Assembly (NCBI GenBank): GCA_023301665.1
Contig: JALZUL010000011.1
Location: forward strand, 1-11,619
DNA: 11,619 nucleotides
Direction: 5' to 3'
Source of the DNA: Ascidiaceihabitans sp.
GTDB lineage: Bacteria; Pseudomonadota; Alphaproteobacteria; Rhodobacterales; Rhodobacteraceae
Below are positions 6,715 to 11,619 of the stretch, one piece after another. Both the position numbers and the translations under genes were made by a program. The notes under the pieces are model-generated. The model had not been told where the DNA came from. It made no database searches and saw only the letters and a program-made list of their open reading frames with translations. Within the stretch, counting starts at the first letter, position 1; each line of letters starts with the position of its first letter.

Positions 6715-6747
6715 CTTAAGGCCAGTACAATCCCTGTTTGCCTTAAG
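6715..6747 (-). promoter_or_regulatory. Inverted repeat covering the muramidase ribosome binding site
   Basis: CTTAAGGC at 6715-6722 and GCCTTAAG at 6740-6747 form an 8-bp perfect stem with a 17-base loop. On the minus-strand transcript the downstream arm contains part of the TTAAGGA ribosome binding site of the muramidase gene. The folded RNA could therefore hide the start; alternatively this is a protein-binding palindrome. Only the symmetry is certain. Confidence 0.35.
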
Positions 6748-6786
6748 AAAGTTGACATCTCATTAGCGCCAAATCGTCAAATGCGA

Positions 6787-7908
6787 TTATTCCAAACCCG
6801 CAGCCAAGAATTTGGTAAAATCTACGGCCTGCCCAGTGGCAGCGCTGTGTTGTGCCGCCATGCCCATCGCAACAGCCTTAAGACCATCCTCAAAGCTCAC
6901 CTCTGCCACATCCCGCTCACCGCGCACTAAGGCCAAGAAGCCTTCGTGTTGATAAAACGTTGACCCATTGTGATCCCCAGCATCCAAAAGCGTTGGATCA
7001 ACAGGAATTTCACGCACCTCTGGCCCACTAGGATTGCGTGGGCTTACGATCAATTGGGGGACAGGTGCCTCGCCCAAATGCGCAGGCCAGAAACGGCCCG
7101 GGCCAGGCACTAAGGCCTCGATTTTACCGGTGGGGCCGACCACGCTGATCTCTTCTTGGTAGCGCGACCCTTCGGCAAACATGCACAGCTCAAGCATCGC
7201 GCGCATACCGTTTTCAAAGTCAACGATGACATAGCCATTGTCCAAGATATCCGAGGTCTCGCCGCCGTAAACCTCATCCAGATGGTTCACGTCTTGCCCG
7301 GCACTCGCCATGATCCGTACCGGTTCAGATTTGGTGAGCAGGCGCATCAGATCAAAGAAGTGACAGCATTTCTCAACAAAGGTCCCACCGGATTTCGCGT
7401 TAAACCGGTTCCAGTCGCCAACCTTTTCCAAGAACGCAAAGCGGTGCTCGCGGATGCTGAGCATTTTGATACCGCCCGTCGCCTCATCCACCTGATCGCG
7501 CAGGGCCGCAATCGGGGGCATATAGCGGTATTCCATCGCAACCCAAACGGGGCTTGGATAAGTGTCATTAAACTTGCGCACCCGCTCAAGCGCCGCGGGA
7601 TCGGTGAACAACGGCTTTTCCACCAAAATCGGCAGCGAGCGGGTCGCGGCGATTTCTTCGAGCTGCTCAAGATGCACGAAATTCGGGCTCACGATCACCA
7701 GACAATCGAGCGCATCAATTGCAAGCAAATCCGCGATGCTGTCACACATACGTGCCTCAGGAGCCAAGCCTTGCGCAATCAAAGCCATGCCAGCGTCAGG
7801 CTCAAAAATCGCGGCCACCTTGGTGTCGGGCAGCAAGGCGATGTTACGCAGATGCTCCTGCCCCATCATGCCACATCCGATGATCCCGTAGTTGATAAGC
7901 TGAGCCAT
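6787..7908 (-). CDS. Gfo/Idh/MocA-family NAD(P)-dependent enzyme; candidate NAD-dependent sulfoquinovosidase
   Basis: The 373-residue protein has the N-terminal Rossmann domain with GCGMMG at 11-16, the nicotinamide-site EKP at 97-99, and the substrate-side motif GGTFVEKCCHFFDL with H183 and D186, the usual catalytic positions. Family members oxidise or reduce sugars and cyclitols; some relatives instead hydrolyse glycosides by a transient NAD oxidation at C3. One such group (SqgA, GH188) releases sulfoquinovose from sulfoquinovosyl glycerol. This gene is in the same minus-strand operon as the GntR regulator: the stop codon TAG of that gene forms part of this gene's AGGAAG ribosome binding site, and only 10 bp separate them. 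It is divergent from a sulfoquinovose-type desulfonation operon, and no GH31 sulfoquinovosidase is in the window. I therefore infer a sulfoquinovosidase or other sulfosugar role. The family is secure; the specific activity is a hypothesis. Confidence 0.9.
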   Translation of the reverse strand: MAQLINYGIIGCGMMGQEHLRNIALLPDTKVAAIFEPDAGMALIAQGLAPEARMCDSIADLLAIDALDCLVIVSPNFVHLEQLEEIAATRSLPILVEKPLFTDPAALERVRKFNDTYPSPVWVAMEYRYMPPIAALRDQVDEATGGIKMLSIREHRFAFLEKVGDWNRFNAKSGGTFVEKCCHFFDLMRLLTKSEPVRIMASAGQDVNHLDEVYGGETSDILDNGYVIVDFENGMRAMLELCMFAEGSRYQEEISVVGPTGKIEALVPGPGRFWPAHLGEAPVPQLIVSPRNPSGPEVREIPVDPTLLDAGDHNGSTFYQHEGFLALVRGERDVAEVSFEDGLKAVAMGMAAQHSAATGQAVDFTKFLAAGLE

Positions 7909-7918
7909 GTTCGTCTTC

Positions 7919-8629
7919 CTATTTCAATCTTTGCACATAGACTGCGCGTTCGGGGTCAAACCATGTGCGCGAGAACTCGACCGCTTCGGACTGATCCGCC
8001 CAGCTAAAACGTTCGATATATCCGGTCACTGCACCAACAGGTTTGGTAAAGGCCTCAGGGCTCCACTCAGGGACCGCAGCCACACCGACGCGATCCTCTG
8101 CCGAGGTGATCCAAAAGCCCAGATGTTTTTGATAAAAGTGGTAAAGCGAATCTGACAGCGCATTTGGCGGCACGGCACCTGCATCGCCATCTAACCAAAT
8201 TTCTTCAATCGCGATGATTGTTGTATTCAGATACCGCAAACGACGAATGCGCGTCGCATGATCTGCCCTGCCAAATTGTGGTAAATCCGCAGGCTTGGTC
8301 ATTGCCGAAACATCCAACACATCCGCACGCGGCAACCCACCGCCCTGCGGCAACTCAAGCCGGAACATGCCATAAACACTGGCCCCATCCGCACCGTGGC
8401 GGATGTAATTTCCAGATCCTTGCAGGCGATCAAGCATCCCTTTTTCCTCAAGGATCGCAAGCGCTTTGCGCAGGGTGCCCACAGATGTCGCCAAGCTTTC
8501 CGCCATCTCACGCTCCGGCGCAAGGCGCTCCCCATCCATCAGGCGCCCAGCCGCAATATCGCGGATCAGCAGCTCGCTGATCTGCACATACTTAGGCAGC
8601 GCATTGGGGTTGGCGGCGTGGTCGTTCAC
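7919..8629 (-). CDS. GntR/HutC-family regulator (wHTH + UTRA)
   Basis: The protein has 236 residues. A GntR winged helix-turn-helix spans about 12-77, with the signature PKYVQISELLIRDIAAG, then LAPEREMAESLATSVGTLRKAL and the wing QGSGNYIR. The C-terminal part, about 85-232, fits the UTRA ligand-binding fold: RIRRLRYLNTTIIAIEEIWLD is the usual strand pair, and the chain ends with a typical S-R-x-W-F/Y-x-P-E-R strand (SRTWFDPERAVY). UTRA domains typically bind small metabolites such as sugar phosphates or amino acids. It precedes the Gfo/Idh/MocA gene by 10 bp and is divergent from the monooxygenase operon across a 113-bp region with a perfect palindrome, so it most likely represses both operons and senses the imported sulfosugar or a product of it. 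A ligand cannot be read from the sequence. Confidence 0.92.
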   Translation of the reverse strand: MNDHAANPNALPKYVQISELLIRDIAAGRLMDGERLAPEREMAESLATSVGTLRKALAILEEKGMLDRLQGSGNYIRHGADGASVYGMFRLELPQGGGLPRADVLDVSAMTKPADLPQFGRADHATRIRRLRYLNTTIIAIEEIWLDGDAGAVPPNALSDSLYHFYQKHLGFWITSAEDRVGVAAVPEWSPEAFTKPVGAVTGYIERFSWADQSEAVEFSRTWFDPERAVYVQRLK

Positions 8630-8742
8630 GTGACTCCAAAGGTGGCAAAACCATCCGGTTAGAAAAATTGATACACCATTGATTTACACGAGTAGCACTG
8701 CTACGCAATAGGGAATAAACCACAATATTGCGAGCGCACCTG
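8630..8742. promoter_or_regulatory. Divergent promoter region of the sulfosugar genes with a palindromic operator candidate
   Basis: GTAGC-ACT-GCTAC at 8692-8704 is a perfect inverted repeat in the middle of the region, with the outer GT...AC pattern common to GntR-family operators. Rightward, TTGATT ending at about 8684 would place the palindrome in the -35/-10 spacer; leftward, TTGCGT with TAAATC about 16 bp further does the same. One bound dimer could block both promoters. A near-repeat TTGATACAC / TTGATTTACAC lies just left of it (about 8668-8689). The promoter boxes are weak and approximate; the palindrome is exact. Confidence 0.45.
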
Positions 8743-9897
8743 ATGACCATTGTCCCGATCACATCACCAGATCTGACAGCTTCCGAGGTGTCGTGGTTTT
8801 CAGCACTCTGCTCAGATGATTACCAATTCTTAGGCGTGCCAGACGGTGATCTACGTTCAAGCTGGGCCCATTGCAGCAACATCGTCAAAACCGCCGAGGC
8901 CCAAGGCTTTCGCAACATCCTGTGCCCGTCGTCTTATCAAGTGGGCCAAGACACGCTGTCTTTTGTCGCTGGCTGCGCCCCAATCACCAAAGACATCAAC
9001 CTGCTCGCCGCCGTGCGTTGCGGTGAGATGCAGCCAATCATGTTGGCCCGCACAATCTCAACGCTCGATCACATGCTTGAGGGGCGTTTGACCGTCAACA
9101 TCATCAGCTCTGATTTCCCTGGCCAAAAAGAAGACAGCACCTACCGCTACCAACGTTCGCGCGAAGTTGTCGAAATCCTCAAACAGGCGTGGACCCAAGA
9201 CGAGATCAACTACAGCGGTGAAGTCTACGATTTCAAAGGTCTCACAACCGACCCTGTGAAACCTTACCAAACCGGCGGGCCACTTTTGTACTTTGGTGGC
9301 TACTCCCCCGCCGCTTTGGAACTGTGCGGTCAGCACTGCGACGTCTACCTCATGTGGCCCGAGGTCAAAGACGCGCTTGCTGGCCGTATGAAAGCGGTCA
9401 ACGCTGTGGCCGAAAAATACGACCGCACGCTAGACTATGGCCTACGCGTGCACATGATCGTGCGCGACACGGAAAAAGAGGCGCAAGAATACGCGGAATA
9501 CATCACCTCAAAACTTGATGATGAATACGGGCGTATGATCCGTGAACGCGCGCTTGATTCCACATCCCTTGGCGTTTCACATCAAGCCAAGAACCGCGAA
9601 TTGGCCGATGAATATGGCTACATCGAACCCAACCTTTGGACCGGCGTTGGCCGTGCGCGATCAGGGTGCGGCGCGGCCCTTGTTGGCTCTGCCGATCAGG
9701 TTCTGTCCAAAATCGATGAGTACAAAAAGATGGGCATCCGTGCCTTCATCTTCTCGGGCTATCCACATATTGAAGAGGCCGAATATTTTGGCAAACTTGT
9801 GATGCCTCATCTTGACACTTGCTCGTTGCCGCACGCCTATGGACGCGTGCCAGCAGGCGCACCAAATACACCTCTTGCCGCAGGAGAACGCCGTTAA
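8743..9897 (+). CDS. smoC: SsuD-like FMNH2-dependent monooxygenase, probable sulfoquinovose monooxygenase
   Basis: A 384-residue luciferase-fold enzyme related to alkanesulfonate monooxygenase SsuD. It should use FMNH2 and O2 to split a C-S bond and release sulfite; with sulfoquinovose the product is 6-oxo-glucose. By-eye alignment to SsuD puts conserved active-site residues at R235 and H237 (GLRVHMIVRDT), R306 (GRARSGCG) and Y340 (FSGYPHIEEA), all at a constant offset. The SsuD Cys54 position appears to be Gly69, and the region 62-72 (PSSYQVGQDTL) differs, which suggests a non-alkane substrate. The frame opens at a TTG at 8728; I prefer ATG 8743 because the recalled family N-terminus begins MTIVP, although the ribosome binding site there is weak. 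The adjacent aldo/keto reductase and flavin reductase match the SmoC-SmoB-SmoA set, which is the main reason for choosing sulfoquinovose. Confidence 0.82.
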   Translation: MTIVPITSPDLTASEVSWFSALCSDDYQFLGVPDGDLRSSWAHCSNIVKTAEAQGFRNILCPSSYQVGQDTLSFVAGCAPITKDINLLAAVRCGEMQPIMLARTISTLDHMLEGRLTVNIISSDFPGQKEDSTYRYQRSREVVEILKQAWTQDEINYSGEVYDFKGLTTDPVKPYQTGGPLLYFGGYSPAALELCGQHCDVYLMWPEVKDALAGRMKAVNAVAEKYDRTLDYGLRVHMIVRDTEKEAQEYAEYITSKLDDEYGRMIRERALDSTSLGVSHQAKNRELADEYGYIEPNLWTGVGRARSGCGAALVGSADQVLSKIDEYKKMGIRAFIFSGYPHIEEAEYFGKLVMPHLDTCSLPHAYGRVPAGAPNTPLAAGERR

Positions 9898-10787
9898 TGG
9901 AACGCGTTACACTATCCAACTCTCTCGAAATGAGCCGCATCGTATACGGCATGTGGCGCGTGGCCGATGACGCAGACACCTCTACAAAACACGTAGAGGC
10001 CAAGATCAACGCCTGCCTCGAGCAAGGCATCACCACCTTTGATCAGGCGGACATCTACGGCGATTATTCTGCCGAGGCCGTGTTGGGCGAAACCCTGCGC
10101 GCGATCCCATCCCTGCGCGCAAAGATGGAAATCGTGACCAAATGCGATATCGTCGCGCCTTGCGGTAAATACAGCGACGTCCCCGTCAAATACTACGACA
10201 CATCGCCCGCGCATATTAACGCGTCAGTCGAGGCGTCGCTTACAAACATGGGCATCGAGCACATCGACCTTTTGCTGGTACACCGCCCCGATCCGTTTAT
10301 GGACCATAATGAGACAGGCGCAGCCCTAGACGCCCTTGTCGCATCCGGCAAAGTTGGCAATATCGGCGTGTCCAACTTCAAACCGTGGGATTGTGATTTA
10401 TTGCAAGCGGGCATGAAAAACCCACTGGTCACCAACCAAATCGAAATGTCAGCGACCGCGCACGATTGCCTGACAAACGGCGATCTGGCCTATCACCAAA
10501 AAAACGGCCAACACGCGATGGCATGGTCCCCGCTTGGCGGCGGGTCTTTGATGAATGGCAACACCGATGTGATGACCACCATGGACGAGATCGCCGCCGA
10601 AAACGGCGTTGATCGCGCAGCCGTGGCCGTGGCGTGGATCTTGGCCCACCCTGCCAAAGTACTGCCGGTGATGGGCACCAACAATCTGACACGCATCGCC
10701 GGATTGTCCGACGCACTTAAGGTCAAAATGGACCGTGTCACTTGGTTCAGAATCTATACCGCGGCCTTGGGGCGCGAAGTCGCTTGA
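9897..10787 (+). CDS. smoB: Aldo/keto reductase, probable 6-oxo-glucose reductase
   Basis: This 296-residue AKR has a complete catalytic tetrad: D49 and Y54 (FDQADIYG), K82 (VTKCDI) and H129 (LLVHRPDP). The C-terminal cofactor segment SPLGGG at 211-216 and VMGTNN at 258-263 fit NAD(P)H binding in the barrel. The overall pattern, including FxxMxWR-like start and the QWF/TWFRIYTAALG end, resembles E. coli YdhF and, as I recall it, Agrobacterium SmoB. SmoB reduces 6-oxo-glucose, the product of sulfoquinovose desulfonation, to glucose. The start overlaps the monooxygenase stop by one base (TAATG), with AGGAG about 9-10 nt upstream inside that gene; 26 upstream in-frame codons overlap the monooxygenase and are rejected. 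This coupling gives near-equal expression with the monooxygenase. AKR identity is secure; the substrate is inferred from context. Confidence 0.85.
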   Translation: MERVTLSNSLEMSRIVYGMWRVADDADTSTKHVEAKINACLEQGITTFDQADIYGDYSAEAVLGETLRAIPSLRAKMEIVTKCDIVAPCGKYSDVPVKYYDTSPAHINASVEASLTNMGIEHIDLLLVHRPDPFMDHNETGAALDALVASGKVGNIGVSNFKPWDCDLLQAGMKNPLVTNQIEMSATAHDCLTNGDLAYHQKNGQHAMAWSPLGGGSLMNGNTDVMTTMDEIAAENGVDRAAVAVAWILAHPAKVLPVMGTNNLTRIAGLSDALKVKMDRVTWFRIYTAALGREVA

Positions 10788-11311
10788 TGAACGATATGGC
10801 AAACACTCCCAACACAACCCAACAGTTCAGCCCATCCGCGGACAACACCCGCATGCTGCGCGATGCTTTTGGGCAGTTTGCCACCGGTGTGACCGTTATC
10901 TCAACCACAACACCTGAGGGCGGGTTGATCGGGATGACGGCCAACAGCTTTTCTTCGCTCTCTCTTGATCCGGCCTTGGTCATGTGGTCACCCGCCACCA
11001 GTTCAAACCGGTTCAAGTATTTCTCACATGCCGCGCATTTCGCGATCCACGTGCTGTCGGACCAACAAAAAGACATCTGCGAAGCATTCGCGCGCAACGG
11101 TCATGCGTTTTCAGACGTAGATCACAGCCTAAACGCCCACGGCATACCCCTCATCGACAATTGCCTTGCCCGTTTTGAATGCAGCCATGTGGCCACGCAT
11201 CCAGCAGGCGATCATGTCATCGTTGTGGGCCAAGCACACGACGTCACGTTTAAATCAGGAACACCACTTGCATTCTATGCGGGAAAATACGGAACTATTC
11301 AGGCGACATAG
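10787..11311 (+). CDS. smoA: Flavin reductase (FMN:NADH), partner of the monooxygenase
   Basis: A 174-residue protein of the flavin-reductase (HpaC/RutF-like) family, which makes free reduced FMN for two-component monooxygenases. Signatures are FGQFATGVTVIST at 28-40, GMTANSFSSLSLDP at 49-62 with the flavin-binding T51/N53/S54, and the late GDHVIVVGQAHDV at 141-153. The first 20 residues are a polar extension. The ATG at 10787 overlaps the reductase stop by one base (TGATG); an alternative ATG at 10796 would remove three residues. A further in-frame upstream start at 10742 overlaps the aldo/keto reductase and is not family-like. Its place as third gene of the coupled set fits the SmoA role of supplying FMNH2 for sulfoquinovose desulfonation. 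Confidence 0.88.
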   Translation: MNDMANTPNTTQQFSPSADNTRMLRDAFGQFATGVTVISTTTPEGGLIGMTANSFSSLSLDPALVMWSPATSSNRFKYFSHAAHFAIHVLSDQQKDICEAFARNGHAFSDVDHSLNAHGIPLIDNCLARFECSHVATHPAGDHVIVVGQAHDVTFKSGTPLAFYAGKYGTIQAT

Positions 11312-11349
11312 ATCGCTAAAGACATAAGGCCCAAAGTGGCCAAGACGAC

Positions 11350-11368
11350 CAAACCCACCTTGGGTTTG
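11350..11368 (+). promoter_or_regulatory. Intercistronic hairpin between flavin reductase and TRAP genes
   Basis: CAAACCCA-CCT-TGGGTTTG is a perfect 8-bp stem with a 3-base loop in the 75-bp gap. It is followed by TTAT rather than a T run, so it may act as a partial terminator or as an RNA-stabilising stem that lowers transporter expression relative to the enzymes. The TRAP gene's own ribosome binding site starts 5 bp after it. Confidence 0.4.
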
Positions 11369-11386
11369 TTATAGGGAGGACGCCCA

Positions 11387-11619
11387 ATGGGCCTATTACT
11401 GACGGTGCTTACGCCGATCAGCTTCGCAAACGAACACCTGCTGCGCTTTGGGCGTGGTATTGGTGCGGTTGCGATGGCGTTGATGGTTGTCGCGATCCTG
11501 ATCCAAGTCTTCTTTCGTTATGTTCTAAACAACGCGCTGCCTTGGCCAGATGAGGCCGCGCGGTTTTGCATGTTGTGGATGACGGGCCTGATGGCCCCCA
11601 CCGCGTTTCGACGCGGCGG
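11387..11619 (+). CDS. dctQ: TRAP transporter small permease (DctQ-type), cut by the right edge
   Basis: About 77 residues are present. After an N-terminal cytoplasmic stretch comes a membrane segment (about 25-43, IGAVAMALMVVAILIQVFF), then the DctQ hallmark FFRYVLNNALPWPDEAAR and the start of a second membrane segment (FCMLWMTGLMAP). DctQ is the four-helix subunit of tripartite TRAP importers, which use the sodium gradient and a periplasmic binding protein to take up acids and other anionic solutes. GGGAGG lies 7 nt before the ATG. It follows the flavin reductase by 75 bp on the same strand, so it is probably the sulfosugar importer; the DctM and DctP genes should follow outside the window. 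A sulfonate sugar is a reasonable anionic TRAP substrate, but this is inferred from position. Confidence 0.88.
   Translation, partial: MGLLLTVLTPISFANEHLLRFGRGIGAVAMALMVVAILIQVFFRYVLNNALPWPDEAARFCMLWMTGLMAPTAFRRG

Noticed and set aside
7156..8007. Plus-strand open frame of 283 codons opposite the Gfo/Idh/MocA gene
   Set aside because: Long only because the GC-rich opposite strand has few stops; the minus-strand frame has full family motifs.
8649..8660. AACC-ATCC-GGTT as a second operator near the GntR gene start
   Set aside because: Arms of only four bases, expected by chance; the palindrome at 8692-8704 is much better.
1..11619. CRISPR array, tRNA, rRNA, insertion sequence or phage attachment site
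   Set aside because: No spaced repeats of suitable length, no tRNA-like cloverleaf, no transposase or terminal inverted repeats were seen. The lambda-lysozyme-like gene has a signal peptide and no phage neighbours.

Overview
The window looks like a chromosomal accessory region from a marine-type Rhodobacterales (Roseobacter-clade) alphaproteobacterium. This rests on the moderately GC-rich, GCC/GGC-biased codon use, a class III alcohol dehydrogenase and xylose isomerase of the alphaproteobacterial kind as far as I recall them, and a TRAP transporter at the right edge. The taxon is an inference; there is no rRNA or tRNA here to support it. All identifications come from reading motifs by eye.

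Layout. (1) 1-814, minus: 5' part of a glutathione-dependent formaldehyde dehydrogenase (class III ADH), cut by the left edge. (2) 815-1030: divergent control region with three TTGYTCAA boxes at exactly 30 and 60 bp steps. (3) 1031-2629, plus: FAD-dependent GMC alcohol/choline dehydrogenase, followed by a GNAT acetyltransferase (2765-3274). (4) 3275-3614: gap with a possible dead remnant of a short-chain dehydrogenase, then a LacI-type promoter with two CG-centred operators 21 bp apart. (5) 3615-5970, plus: a LacI-family regulator and xylA, with no xylulokinase beside them. (6) 5980-6011: hairpin between convergent genes. (7) 6017-8629, minus: GntR/UTRA regulator, Gfo/Idh/MocA enzyme and, after an 80-bp gap, a secreted lambda-lysozyme-like muramidase. 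(8) 8630-8742: divergent promoter region with a perfect palindrome. (9) 8743 to the right edge, plus: SsuD-like flavin monooxygenase, aldo/keto reductase and flavin reductase, joined by one-base stop/start overlaps, then the start of a TRAP transporter small permease.

The most interesting part is regions 7-9. Monooxygenase plus aldo/keto reductase plus flavin reductase is the core of the oxidative desulfonation (sulfo-SMO, SmoC/SmoB/SmoA) route for sulfoquinovose, the plant and algal sulfolipid sugar. The flavin reductase supplies FMNH2, the monooxygenase releases sulfite and leaves 6-oxo-glucose, and the reductase makes glucose. The Agrobacterium version uses an ABC importer and a GH31 sulfoquinovosidase. 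Here a TRAP transporter follows the enzymes and a Gfo/Idh/MocA protein sits beside the regulator. That protein is a candidate NAD-dependent sulfoquinovosidase, which would replace GH31. The neighbouring xylA could in principle isomerise the glucose formed, but it appears to have its own regulator.
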